A stretch of 64,000 nucleotides of DNA from the NCBI GenBank assembly GCA_010645155.1, contig CM021321.1:2603786-2667785 (forward strand). Direction: 5' to 3'. Made by a program: the position numbers and the translations under genes. Source of the DNA: Tigriopus japonicus (Eukaryota; Arthropoda; Copepoda; Harpacticoida; Harpacticidae). Positions 37,370-48,662 of the stretch are shown here, piece by piece (position 1 is the first letter of the stretch; each line of letters starts with the position of its first letter). The notes beneath the pieces were generated by a model, which saw nothing but the letters and a program-made list of their open reading frames with translations, was not told where the DNA came from and did no database searches.

Positions 37370-37393
37370 ACCAACCAACCAACCAACCAACAC
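37370..37393 (+). repeat. (CAAC)n microsatellite
   Basis: This is one of the clearest of a dispersed set of CAAC/GTTG tetranucleotide tracts in 31-55 kb. Others lie near 32320, 34275, 37445, 37915 and, as the complement, near 51445 and 54690. Confidence 0.75.
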
Positions 37394-39091
37394 TGTAGAC
37401 ACTTTTTTCTCATTTTTCCGACTTACTTTGATCAACTGCCACCAACCAACAAATCCAGCAACGAACCAACCGATTTGGAAAATGTAACACACAAATGGCG
37501 AATGGTAGTTTCTTCAGGCTATTTTTAGAGGAACTTCAATGAATTATGATGAGAATGATGATTTGTTCAAGACAACAATGTGGTGTGTCATGACGAGAAA
37601 TCTGAGAGGATTTTTTATTTGAACTTGGCTCAATGGGAAGGGAGAGGGCGAAGTGAAATGACGATAAAATGTCGGAATCACATTCGTCTTCGATTACACA
37701 CAAGTTCCACAAGGCTGGCGAGAAAATCTTCGAGTTCTCAAAATAGATAATGTAGACAATATAATTAAAGTGGCCAAACCAGTTTGTTCCCGAACCAGGA
37801 TGCAAACGCTATTTTTTGAATGCAATCCCAAGTCAACCACAAATTTAGGCCTGAGAGAAGTGCGTTGGAATTTCCCCTTGGTGCCAAAGGCAGAAAGCCA
37901 ATCTTCATTCCCAACCAACCAACCAACCGTCGTCATTATTGGCGTTGCTCGTTGGTTCTCGTGTTTCAAACGCGTTGGCATTTCCTCAAATTAAAGGAAA
38001 AAATGAAGCTTTGAGTCACAAAGGCCAACGGGTGTTGTTGCCTCCTTGGTGGAAAGTCAACTTGACGACGTCTTTCCAGGAATCCATTCATGTGTTGTGC
38101 ATGAACGTAGTGTTGCTTGTTGTTGTTGCCTTCTGTTGAAGAACAGGGTTTATGGTTTCTCCGCCATATGAATCATACACAGAAATTAATCTTCTTGTAA
38201 GTTCTGAGAAGTTCATCCACAGGCCTCGTGTAAAGATTGGAAGAAACCCAACTTCATAGTTGTTATTGAGTATTTTCGTAGTCATCTCGATCGAAGAAAC
38301 CATTCCAGACAGGATGCTTGTTATGAAGTGTTCAAAGCTCTTTGTATTCCTCATGATGATGATGACGACGACGACTGCTATTCTGTACTTTCCAACTCTC
38401 CGAATTGGATTCCAGTTTCGGTTGGAAAGGCAACGTTTCTCGAATTATTCAATCTGTGAGTGAGGGAGAGGCTTTTAATCCCAAGATTCCTGGTATTCAT
38501 TTGACGTTGTGAAGGCCATTGGGGAGTTGTGAGATGTGAGTGTGCTGGTGCAGTGTTCGTTTCCTTTGTTGCCTTGAAAACTCCTCTGAGTGCCTCGGTG
38601 TGCCTTTGGAGAGCGCCAAATGTGTGTATGATGTACCAACCACGTTCTTGTACCCACCAATCCAACTCCCGATCTATGTACACTTGCATGGTCCCGTCGG
38701 TCGCGGCCATGCGTTGTGTTCTTCTGGTGTTTTCTGCGTGTTCGCCCCCAACTCCTCCTCCTCCTCCTTCCTTCCTTCAGGTACTCTCCTTGTTGTTTTC
38801 ATGCGAGAGCTGCCAGTGGTTAATGGTTGAAGGGGCCCATGACGAATCATTGGAGAGCCCTAGGTTGGGCAGGGCTGGAAAGCAGGTGCCTTTTCAGCGA
38901 GGCCTGAAAAAATGCGTCGCAGCTTTTCCATCCATCCATCCATTCAGTCTGTTATTGAAGCAGTGTGTGAGTCAGGAGAGAACTGGTGCTTTTCAGTCGT
39001 AACTCGGACGTGAACGTGAAAAGAATGCGCGTGTTCTGATACGAAAAGTTCAAACAGTTTATCATCATCCTATTTATTCAAAAACTCCAAG

Positions 39092-39138
39092 ATGGCTCTG
39101 ACTATGATGAGCAGAAATCTTAGCTGGCCAACATTTGG
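39092..39138 (+). CDS. Second candidate first coding exon of the 12-finger gene
   Basis: An ATG in context CCAAGATGG opens MALTMMSRNLSWPTF-G and meets a donor (TTTGG|GTGAGTG) after 47 nt, again in phase 2. It therefore joins in frame to T-GCC-ATG at 40105 across a 966-bp intron, giving SWPTFGAMLEPR. The peptide has ordinary composition and no recognised motif. It could be an alternative promoter product to the exon at 31316, or chance. Confidence 0.35.
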
Positions 39139-40104
39139 GTGAGTGTCCAAAAAAAGCAGGGAGTATCAATTCAATCTCGGTCGTCTCGAAAAATCGGCGT
39201 CAAGACAGAAGTAGTGCAGAGTACCTATTGGCTAGCTTGATTGATTTCATGTTTGTGTGTTTGTGGGTGCATATAATACCTTTAATGCCGAGTGTGCAAA
39301 ACCTTGAAAATCAGACTCAGACTGTCTCAGAAATTCGAGGCTGGGTCGGAGAACAACGCGATGAAGAACACTCAAGATACCAGCCACCTTACCTGTGCTC
39401 GTTTACCTCATGCTTTTTTTTCGGACAACAAACGTTCCTTTTCATCGAGTACTAGATCTTTGAAAAAAGAACCAGATATCAGGTTTGAAAGGTCTTTATG
39501 GTTGATTTCCAAGAGGAACTGAGAGATCATTTTAATGACAGTACGTGTTAAGGTGCTCATTGTTGAACGCACGTCGTCAGGCAGTGCTAAAAAAGCGTGT
39601 CTGGAATCACAGGAAGAAATTTTGCCTTGTTGCATCCCAAAAATTCCGAAAATGCTGGCGTAGCTCTATCTTGGCGTTCGAGCGAAAAGATCCTTGCTCC
39701 TTCTCGATCACCTCGGGACAGAAAACACCACCACCGAGTTTTGTACTGATGATGTACCTAGACGCACGCGTGTCTTCAGCCAGGGCAAAACGAGAAGTTT
39801 TCGAGGTAGAAGAGCACTTGAAGTCGCACAATCAGGAGATGGAATAGTGCTGTAGTAGAACAAGCGACTTGACTAATCAAATTTTTCCGAGTCGAAGGTC
39901 AATGATCGCAATAAACGAAATGGATTGATTCCGAGGATGCCAGGAAATTAAGTTTCGCTGAATCAACATCGCTGAATCTGACCAACTGAGTAATACATGT
40001 AGTAGCGGTAGACTTCATCGCTTTGAACTCATAAATCTATGATGATGCCTCCTAAACTAACCACCAATTCCTTTTCTTTTCCCTCTCTTGATGTGCCCAT
40101 ACAG

Positions 40105-40490
40105 TGCCATGTTGGAACCCAGGTACTCGTCTTCGGGATCCACCACCGCTTCTCGTCTTCTCGAAGCCACCACCTCCAACCACCATCGACATGTCCACGA
40201 TCATCTGGACACAGCCGTGGATTTGAGCCGAAAGGCGTCCATCACCTCGGTGGATGTGCCCGCGGCTGAGGCCATGGAAGCCGATGAGAGCGAGGACGAT
40301 GCCCCTTTGGATCTCAAGGTTCGTCCAGACTCGAGTTCCAAGTCCAGAATGCCCGCCTATCCCACTCTGGCCATGCCTGGCCCTCAACAACGAGCTGAGC
40401 TCCTTCGCATTGCTGAGCTTTATACCTCAGGATCTACGGGCATGACTGCGGTTCCACCGCCGTCGTCGAGAGAGAGCAGTCAAGAGCGAG
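40105..40490 (+). CDS. 12-finger gene, first recognised coding exon
   Basis: The exon is preceded by a long pyrimidine tract and ATACAG, and it ends in phase 1 at GCGAG|GTAAGA. It encodes the finger-free N terminus with an N-terminal His-containing patch, TAVDLSRK and PLDLK. An in-frame Met at 40109 would serve as start if the upstream exon is non-coding. Confidence 0.82.
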
Positions 40491-43400
40491 GTAAGACGCC
40501 CAACCTCCTTGGTCTCCTCAATGGTGGTGTTAATCTCTGTAGTTTTGGAATGGAATTGGAATGCTTTATGATCGCCCATTTCATTTTCAAGCAGATACGG
40601 ACTTGTGTCAGTTCTGTGGTTCGGACAGTACGAGTCCCGATTTCGACGCAGCTGACCATAAGGAAGGCGTCTGCAATCGAGGTTCCATCGCATGCCCCCT
40701 GTGTGCCAAGACGTTCACGCTCTATAGTCAATACGAAGCTCACAAGAAGACCCATCAAAAGATGAAACAAAGGCAATATCCATGCCAGACATGTGGCAAG
40801 GTAAGAAGAGATTGAACAAAGTGACGGACGTCAGCTTTCGTTAGAATTGGCGTTTTTGGGAAGTAGGGCTAAAGAGGATTGGCTTCAAATTTTTCTCTCT
40901 CCATGATTGGTTGTCAATATCCGATAAATGCTTGAGCTTCTTACTCGATCTAATACGTCTTTTCTCTTGTCACTTTCCCTCCTCAGATTTTTACATCTGC
41001 TAGCAATCGCAACATGCACCAAAGGATACACAAAGGGGTCCGACCTTTCCAGTGCACACCTTGTGGGGTCTTCTTTCGCCAAAAGGCCCATCTTCAGAAA
41101 CATCAGAAGACCCAAGGTCACATTCAAGCCACTGACATCTACGAAAAGAAGAAACGTGATGGTCTCATCACTGAAATTCCCAACTACCATGACGATGACT
41201 CATCTCATCAAACTCAACTAAGTAAGCGGGAAATGGACGAGGATGACGACGCGGAGGAGAGCATTCAATCAGAGGATAATGAGCCCATGGCAGATTCGAC
41301 CCAATCAGTGACGCCTCCGGCTGCCGATTCTTCTCACGAGGAAAAGAACTTTAACTCTTCCGCAGCTTCGACCACCTCATCTGTGTCCTCGTTCAATGGA
41401 GCCAATCACTCCCGGGCCAAGGCGAGTCCCAAGCGAAAGCAATCCCGACCCCAGTACCTCCAAACCAAGGCCGAGGAGGTGGAAGAATCGACCCAAGAAC
41501 CGGAAGCGACCAGCTTGGAGGAGGACAAGATTGGATCGTTTATCGACTACAACGATATCACTCATGGGTATGATTGTCGCCAATGTATGTTCTCTAGTCA
41601 TGAGCTCTCCGTCCTCAAAGACCACGTGAAAGAGGAGCATTTGAACCCGGAGAGCCAGGCATTCCAGTGCAACGAGTGCTGCATTACCTTCAACCGAGAA
41701 TTCAACTTAAGGATTCACACCCGACAGCACGACTCTGGCAATGATCTCCTGCCATGTGATCATTGCAACGAGGTGTTGCGTTCGCCCAACAAGCTGCTCA
41801 AACACATGGAGCTCAGTCACTTGATTTGTGCCCGATGTGGGAGCCAGTATGATGAGCGATCGCAATTGGAACAACATCTCGAAGAAGAGCACGAGGATGC
41901 CATTAAGAAGGGATTCCACAACAACCTCGCCCAATTCAGTCAACTCAACCATTTGGCCACCGTCAGTCTGAAATCTCCTCCGATTCCCACGAATGTGGTG
42001 GCTTCCGCCGAGAACAGGGCTGCCAAGATGAGAAAAGTGGACAGCCTGGCGGATTCCATTCGACAGAAACAGTTGCTTCAGACCTTGCATGCAACCTCGA
42101 GCCTCAATGGCAATGATGTGTACAAATCTCCCGCCTCCCCCCATCAACCCAGTCCCACCACCCTGATGCTCACTAGCCCCGGGAGTCGGAGACGCAAAAA
42201 CGATATGCAGACTGTCCGAGCGCTCTTGGCGAAGAACCCGGAGCCGCTGTATAACGGCTCTTTGAATCAAAATGACAGGAACGACAATAACCCCTTTCAT
42301 CCCCACCATCATGCCAAGAGCATGGTCCAAGATTTGTTGCGGAAAAGCGAAAACAACAATATCCTCTCGAGCAAGAGCTTCTCCAAATTGCCTCCCAGTA
42401 TTCAACTTCCTACCCAACCAGTCTCGGGCCTGACGCCGCCTTCGTCGCCCACTTCGCTACCGCCGCCACCGCCGCCGCCAGCGCTACCACCTCATTCCTC
42501 CGCGCACCACCACAACAACATGCCTGAGGCCCATCCACACCAAGAGAGACGACACACCAGTGTCCACCACCGTCCCCACCCTCATCAACATCACCACCAC
42601 CACGAAGCGTTGCACCATCCCCAGCCACATCATATTCGTGGGGAAGTGAGTGTTACCATTGTGTCTCCTCTCGGAGTAGCTTCCGACGATTCCGATCCGG
42701 AAGAGAATGGACTCGATCTCTCGATTGGCAACAGAGAGCGCAGGCATAAAGCCGACAGCATTAGTGTGGATGTAGAAGAGGAGGACGACGATGAGGACGA
42801 TGAGGATGAAAATCAGGTCTCCACCACCGCCCGAGATGAGGCTGACTTCCGAGGGCGTCTACCTCTGGCTCCGGCATTTCCCCCAGGGATGCCTTTCCCT
42901 TTCTTCGGCGGTCTTCTTCCCCCGGTTCCCCCAGGCACGGACCCCGCTTTGGCCGAGCATCTGATGAAACTCTCGGGTCTACCCCGGCCCTCTGTTCTGT
43001 CTGGCCCCGCCCCCACCGATCTGGTCAAACCTCCCCCATCTAGTCTGTCCCACCATTACTCCGTTCTCTCAGCCATGCTTGGCCAGCCGGGTCCACCCCC
43101 TTCTGCCTACCAATCTGTGTTCCCGGGTATGACACCCAGTATTTTCCCAGGTCAAAATGGGCCCATCTCGTCGTCCACACCCACTTCAAGCAAACAGGAA
43201 CCCAAAGACTTGGGTCCAAATCTTGGTAAGTCTAAATGAGTCGTTTTTTTCAAGGGACAGGTTTTCATCTTTATTTGATTTTGCAGACTCCAAACCTTTC
43301 CATTGCAACTTTTGTCGCAAGGAATTTAGTCATCTTAGCAGCCTCGAGTCGCATATCGAGCACATGCACCACGGGGAATCAAAGCATATCTGCAACACGT

Positions 43401-45032
43401 GCGGCAAGAATTTTTCTTCCAAATCCAATCTGACTGCTCATAAGAAAATTCATTCAGGTAAGAGGAGTGGCTCTCATTTGACCATCACCAATTTCCCTCA
43501 ACCCCGACCTCTTCATCACCGCTCTCTTCTCTCAATTTCACGACCAGGTGAACGTCCATTCGAATGTGGAATCTGTCACAAACGCTTCCGCCAAAAGGCC
43601 CATCTCCAAAAACACGAGACCACGCACAGTTCTGCAACACCTTACAAATGCACCGTGTGTGATAAGGCTTTTGGCCACATCTCCAATCTAAATACTCATT
43701 TGGCAACTCATTCCAACATTCGGTAAGCGTTTCTCTCAACCTATATGTATTGTTCGGTTCACAGGTGTCAGATGAAAGTTGAGAATCACTTTCAATCAGG
43801 ACCGTCATGAAATTTTGCAAGATTTCCTTCCTTAATTCACGAGCAGTGCCATCGCCTTTTGGCCGTGCAAAAAATGGTTTGATCTGAGCTAGTTTCACCT
43901 TTTCACTCAGGCAAACTCTTGCTCTTCTATGGTTGGGGCTGAAGTTTTGCGCTTGCGGTACAGCAGCACCTTGGAAAAGTGAGGGGCAGAAATTTTTCAA
44001 GGGAAAAGGATGCTCGGAGCAAATTCTGACGAAATTTTCACTCTGTGCTTGCTCTCAAAAACCACGCTGGATGATGATGAACAGTGTCCCCCCATGTGAA
44101 AGTTCGGCTTGATTCAAGTCTCGGCCATGTTGTTTTTTATGATTATTCTTGTGAAGCATGGGAGAAAGGGGCGAAAATGACTTGATTTCGTTTCACTAGT
44201 CAAGCAAATCATTGCCCCAGTTGATGAGTTGAAAGAGCGAGCACCTCGGCGATTTGCCGACTGAATTGTCGTAAGCCTAGTTAAAAGTAATACTAGTAGG
44301 GCCGGTCAAATCTGTCCCCCCATTAGTGGAATGGCAAGCTTCTGTCGTAGTATGAACCACCCCACGTGAAAGTTGACAAAGTCTTGAGAACTCAAGTTTC
44401 TCTTTCCTTCTTGCCTGTGGTCTATAAACTGCTCTTGTTTTCTGACACGTTGGTTTCCCTGTGGAGAAATTGAAACATTCCTGAGGCTAGGTTAGGCACT
44501 ATTTGATCCTAATTACATACCCTCAAGTACAAAACCCGGATGAGGTTATCATGCATGTCTGATTTATCTTTACATTCCCTTATTTTTTAGGCCTCATCAG
44601 TGCGGAGAGTGCGGCAAATCCTACAAAGATTCGGCCAGTTACAAGCGACACATGCTTAGTCATCATGGTTTGGGTGACAGTGCCGAGACCTCGCACAGTG
44701 AGAGGACCGATCACGACCAAGATCACGACTTTGCCGAGGATGACGACGACGAGGATGACGAGGGCAATGAGACCTCGACTTCTGTGGATACCAGTGGGTG
44801 CCACGACTCGTCCGCCATGACCCACCACTCTTCGGGTTTGGCCGGAGGCGAGGCCTCGAGTTCGGCCTATTCGAGCTTTGAGAGCCAAGAGGCCCAGGAG
44901 GCGCATTTGGACCAGTCCTCTGAGATCGAGGTGGGCAATGAGGCCCTAGAGAAGAAGATCGATGAGGAACACCGACGTACCCCGCCCATGATGCACCCCA
45001 AAAAGAAAGGGTTGAAGCGTTCCATCAGCTGA
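40109..45032 (+). CDS. Large C2H2 zinc finger transcription factor, 12 fingers
   Basis: This is a probable DNA-binding nuclear regulator. Six coding exons join with consistent phases: 40105-40490, 40592-40800, 40987-43225, 43287-43457, 43548-43722 and 44591-45032. From the Met at 40109 this gives about 1205 residues. The N terminus has TAVDLSRK (about 36) and PLDLK (about 66), and DLSIG recurs near 772; these resemble PxDLS-type CtBP-binding motifs. Fingers 1-3 lie at about 160-243, fingers 4-7 at about 392-500, and fingers 8-12 at about 950-1085. Between 500 and 940 the chain is Pro-, His- and acid-rich and probably disordered; the tail is acidic/Ser-rich. Fingers 3 and 10 share RQKAHLQKH. 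The exon at 40105 follows a strong acceptor, so at least one 5' exon lies upstream and the true N terminus may be longer. I do not recognise a named orthologue. Confidence 0.9.
40592..40800 (+). CDS. 12-finger gene exon with fingers 1 and 2 (part)
   Basis: The exon encodes a CxxC...H...C motif (LCQFCG to EGVC) that may bind zinc, finger 1 (CPLCAKTFTLYSQYEAHKKT then H) and the CQTCGK start of finger 2, ending in phase 0. Its acceptor is AAGCAG, a tandem NAGNAG, so the exon may start at 40592 or 40595. Confidence 0.88.
40987..43225 (+). CDS. 12-finger gene large central exon
   Basis: This is a 2.2-kb exon starting after CCTCCTCAG. It completes finger 2 and carries finger 3, then an acidic/Ser-rich stretch with a basic PKRKQSRPQ patch (a possible nuclear signal) and fingers 4-7 (CRQC, CNEC, CDHC and CARC types). 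It continues with a Pro-rich run, a His-rich run (42570-42640), an acidic run (42775-42815) and a second Pro-rich part. It ends in phase 1 at CTTG|GTAAGT. The 236-codon minus-strand frame at 41707-42417 is its shadow. Confidence 0.92.
43287..43457 (+). CDS. 12-finger gene exon with fingers 8 and 9
   Basis: The exon follows TTTGATTTTGCAG. It encodes FHCNFCRKEFSHLSSLESHI (finger 8) and HICNTCGKNFSSKSNLTAHK (finger 9), and ends in phase 1 inside the HSGERPF linker. Confidence 0.9.
43548..43722 (+). CDS. 12-finger gene exon with fingers 10 and 11
   Basis: The exon follows ACGACCAG and completes the linker as GERPF. It encodes FECGICHKRFRQKAHLQKHE (finger 10) and YKCTVCDKAFGHISNLNTHL (finger 11), ending in phase 2 at TTCG|GTAAGC. 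Confidence 0.9.
44591..45032 (+). CDS. 12-finger gene terminal exon
   Basis: The exon follows CCCTTATTTTTTAG after an 868-bp intron. It encodes finger 12 (HQCGECGKSYKDSASYKRHM), then an Asp/Glu/Ser-rich tail and a short basic end (KKKGLKRSIS) before TGA at 45030-45032. Confidence 0.9.
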
Positions 45033-46880
45033 TGACATTGTGATAATAATAATTCTCCTACTACTACTACTACTACTACCTTTGTTGGTCGTCGCTCTTT
45101 TATGACGATTACTTCAATACCTATCAATGAACAATCTACCACGTCGGTAGCACGCGGACACCAAACAAAAGGACTATGACATTTGGAAAGAATTCCAACA
45201 CCGGGAATAGAAAGTGTAGTTGATGGGTGAAAACAAGAGAAAACTCGAACGGAACTTTCTTTCAACTTTCAACAAGCTGTCGATGCGTACGTCTCAAACT
45301 GGAGTAATGTGAAGCACTTACTCCCCAGCTGTGAACCCGCTTGCACCAAATCAACAACCAGAATGGTTGAAGATCATCATCATCACCATTGCCACCGCTG
45401 CTTCCACCACCACCTCAACCATCATCGTCTTGGCAAGTAGAGTAGACCAGAGCTGGACAAAGTCTGCGTTGCGCTACTCGTCTTCAACCACGTTCCAAGT
45501 CGTTTCTTTTCTTTCTCTCTCTCTCTCTCTCTCTCTCGCTTACTTTCCCAACCACCGCGAATTGAAACGAAACGAACCAACAAAATGGAAAATGGAAGCG
45601 GACAGTCAAGTGGTGAAAATGGGAAGAAAATCCTGTGATGGTGCAGTTTCTCTCGGCGAACGTGGTGAAAGTGCTTCGTAGTGGTCGTCGTCGTCGTCAA
45701 TGTCCTCCTGCTCCTTATCCTGCTCCAGTTTGTCCTGATCCTCCCTCGTTCCTTCCCGTCCTTCCCCAAACTTCCTGACGTCTCTTTACGCATTTCCAGC
45801 CCTCAAGTCGCACACAAATGTTACGTTTATTGTATAGTATATATTATTCTACGTCAATTCCAATAACTGATCTGGTGGCATTCAATACTAGTGTAATACT
45901 GTGTATCATGACAAAACACACACACACATATATACCCAACACACAATCATAGTCATTCATAAACCCATTCCCACCCTCCTCTGTCCTCCCATCAACGCAT
46001 TTTGAGCTCTGCTTGGCTATGGAGCTAACTGGCTAGCTAGCTAGCTCTCTGGATCCCTTTGGCACTCGTCGTTTATTGCTCAAGAGTTTCTTCGTTCCTT
46101 CGTTTCTCATTGATCTGGTCACGACTTCCGTAACAGATGATGGTGATGACTTGAGGGATGAAAACCATCTTGAATCTCACGAGGCGTCCAAAGTACCCAT
46201 CCCCTGTTTTTTTTTTTAAATAATATCTCATGATACCTTTCTCTCACTCCTTACAAGGGCATTTATTTCGATAATGATCGACAAGCATCATTTGATTGTG
46301 CAATGGATTTAGAGCGAGTAGTCTTGTTCCCGCCCCCGACCGACTCAATAGACTTGACACGAAACCCTTGCCTTGATCCCCATTTGCCTCTTCCCTCTCC
46401 TCCTTCATTATTACTCTATGAAAAGAAAAGGTTAAAATGAATAAGTAAATGAAAGTCTGAACCCAGGCCCGCCCCCATGAAAGAAAAGATGAAGAAAAAA
46501 AAGAGTTGCGACTAGTCCGCTTTTCCAATGATAAAATGATGAAGAATTCCCGAATGATTACAACTACCACTACTACTATTACAACTACTGCATTTCGACT
46601 ACTACTTCTTCTATTATTATTAGTAGTACTACTACCTTGTACCCCTTGCCAAAACTTCTGTCCTTTTCATCTGTGTATTATATTGAACCCAGTCTTCCAT
46701 TCCTTCTTCTGCCTTTCGCTTTTCTCTTTGTTAAAAATGTGGACCCGAAATCCTCGAAATTGAATGCTCTCTTCTTGAATTGCTGTCCCCAATTGCTTCT
46801 CCCAAACAAGATTTTTCATGATTGTACGTATATGAAAATGCTTGAATGTACATGGAAATAAAACTAATTCCAACATTACA
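45033..46880 (+). other. Probable 3'UTR of the 12-finger gene
   Basis: No other gene intervenes before a good AATAAA at 46857. The stretch is full of simple repeats: TAC triplets (45057-45078), a CT run (45505-45538), CTAG units (46031-46046) and ACT/TAG triplets (46560-46640). Frames of 100-120 codons here come from these repeats. Confidence 0.4.
46857..46862 (+). terminator. Possible poly(A) signal of the 12-finger gene
   Basis: AATAAA lies about 1.83 kb after the stop codon, in context GGAAATAAAACT. Nearer weak signals may be used instead. Confidence 0.4.
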
Positions 46881-48623
46881 ACGAATGTCCTCGTTTTGTT
46901 TCGTAACCGATTAGATGTTATCAGTGATAGTATTATGCCTCGTACACTGGATGGACGACATGGACAAACAATATCTACGTACGTACGTATGTACAGTATA
47001 ATGGCTCCATGTCACGGCAAATGAGTTGACAAGCCAACTCAAATTTTCCCCAAGGTCAAGAGTCAGGTTTCTATGTATTTCATAATGTCAAAAGAAGCTT
47101 CTGAGAAACTCACAGAATCTGGGGACTGGTATCCGAATAACAGGTTAGCACTTATCATCTTTCGAGTCACGCTTAAAAAAGGCTCATCAGCATAGATGGT
47201 TTGGGTTGGACCTACGTTTGAAGAAAGACATTGGCCATTAGAGCTCGGGAAATATTAGTCGGATCAATAAAGAACAAACTCAAATCCCGCCAAATCTGGG
47301 TCTTTGTTGGCAAGCAACTCAATTCAAAGAGGAATTGGATGAAGGTTGAGGGAGGGGAGAGAAATTTGTGGGGCAAGGTCATTCCCATTCTCCACGGCTT
47401 GGACGAAGAGGACGACACTTTTCATCCCTGAGATTCCAGCAACCCCCGTTTATCCGCCTTCTTCCATATTCCCTCGTGTTTTTTCTCTCTCTCTTCTTCT
47501 GGGTCTATTTCTGCCCCTGAAAAGACCCTATTACAAGCAAGGGGGTGGAAGGAGGGTGGATATGGATTGAATTTACGCGCTCAACTTCATTGTGCTCACC
47601 ACGAATGTGAGTGAGTGTGAGAGTGTCTGGCCCGACAACGGGAGCAAAGCGCCATGTGGAAATCGGGGTCTGGTCACTCTTTCACCCACAACCCACTTTA
47701 GTGCATGGCTCCTGCACTCTATGACTCTTACCATCATCCTCAAGGACGGACGGCATTGATTAACAGATGTTTTCTAGCATCAAGCGCCGCTCTCTTTAAC
47801 CCCTTCTCATTGCGGCTGCTTTAGTTAGTGAACGTACGGAAAGGTAACTTTCCCGGGCGGAATTTGATAATTGCCGTTGAGAGTTTTGACCACTTTCTCC
47901 TGGACACTTTGGAGATCCTTGACACAATGGATTTCTCCATCCCAGTACAGGACACGGGTTTCCATTTTTCTTATGTTTGGTGCGATACTTACTACTACTG
48001 TCGTCTATCGATCTGTCTGTCTTTGGTTGGATTCCATTCATTTAGCGGAAAGATGGTGGTGAGAGGAGCATGAGTGACAATCATGATGATCTGGAGGAAA
48101 ATTGGAAATCTACTTTCAGTTGTGACAGAGCAGCGAGCGCCAATATTACATAATTCGTACGTACCACTACTCCTCAGTCAAGTTTCTCACGTGGCAGGCA
48201 GGCCTAGCACAATGGCGAAATTAAGAAAAGAGTCCGAATGAAAGCTGGAATTCACTCCCTCACACCACGTTGTTCTCAAGCTGCAGAAGTAGCAAGGGTT
48301 TTGATGGTGGTGGTGGTGGTAGGTTGGTTAGGTTAGCAGACAGACAGACAGGTTCAGGAGAATGTGGTGAAGAGAAAATAATGTGTCTCTTTCTCCAGAT
48401 TTGCGTCACACCACACGGGAGCTTGTCACGCACTCACATGCTCGCTTGGTTGGTCGGTCATTGGTAGTGGCGATGGTTTTCTCGCGGAGCGTAAGTACGA
48501 AGACCATAATCGATCGAGATTTCGCCAATGTGAAGATTGCTTCAAGTCCTGTTTCTGCTTTGACAAGGGGACGTGTTCATTCTGCATACAATCGCAAGAT
48601 GCAGTCTCATCATTGGGAATCTT

Positions 48624-48625
48624 AG

Positions 48626-48662
<37 letters not shown>
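48624..48662 (+). repeat. CT dinucleotide microsatellite
   Basis: This is a long CT run with one TTT interruption near its end, in non-coding DNA. Confidence 0.8.

Larger units (their letters stand above)
31336..40104 (+). other. Simple-repeat-rich non-coding DNA, possibly the first intron of the 12-finger gene
   Basis: I see no independent gene. The stretch is much richer in short tandem tracts than the left half of the window: CAAC/CCAAC tracts at about 32314-32334, 32760-32800, 34270-34293, 37370-37393 and 37913-37928; CCAT tracts near 32670, 33150 and 38930; ACGT tracts near 33845; and CT-rich runs near 36020-36090. A CTCF-like word lies at 31758-31774. These repeats generate long spurious frames (for example 34817-35335, minus). 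Confidence 0.45.

Noticed and set aside
37370..37470. Clustered CAAC units, considered as a spaced repeat array
   Set aside because: They are plain tetranucleotide microsatellite tracts with no regular repeat-spacer structure.
41707..42417. 236-codon open frame on the minus strand
   Set aside because: It lies wholly within the verified central exon of the 12-finger gene and is its antisense shadow; it has no domain and no splice context.
46545..46640. Thr-rich frame created by ACT/ACC triplets
   Set aside because: It is a trinucleotide repeat in the probable 3'UTR, not a gene.
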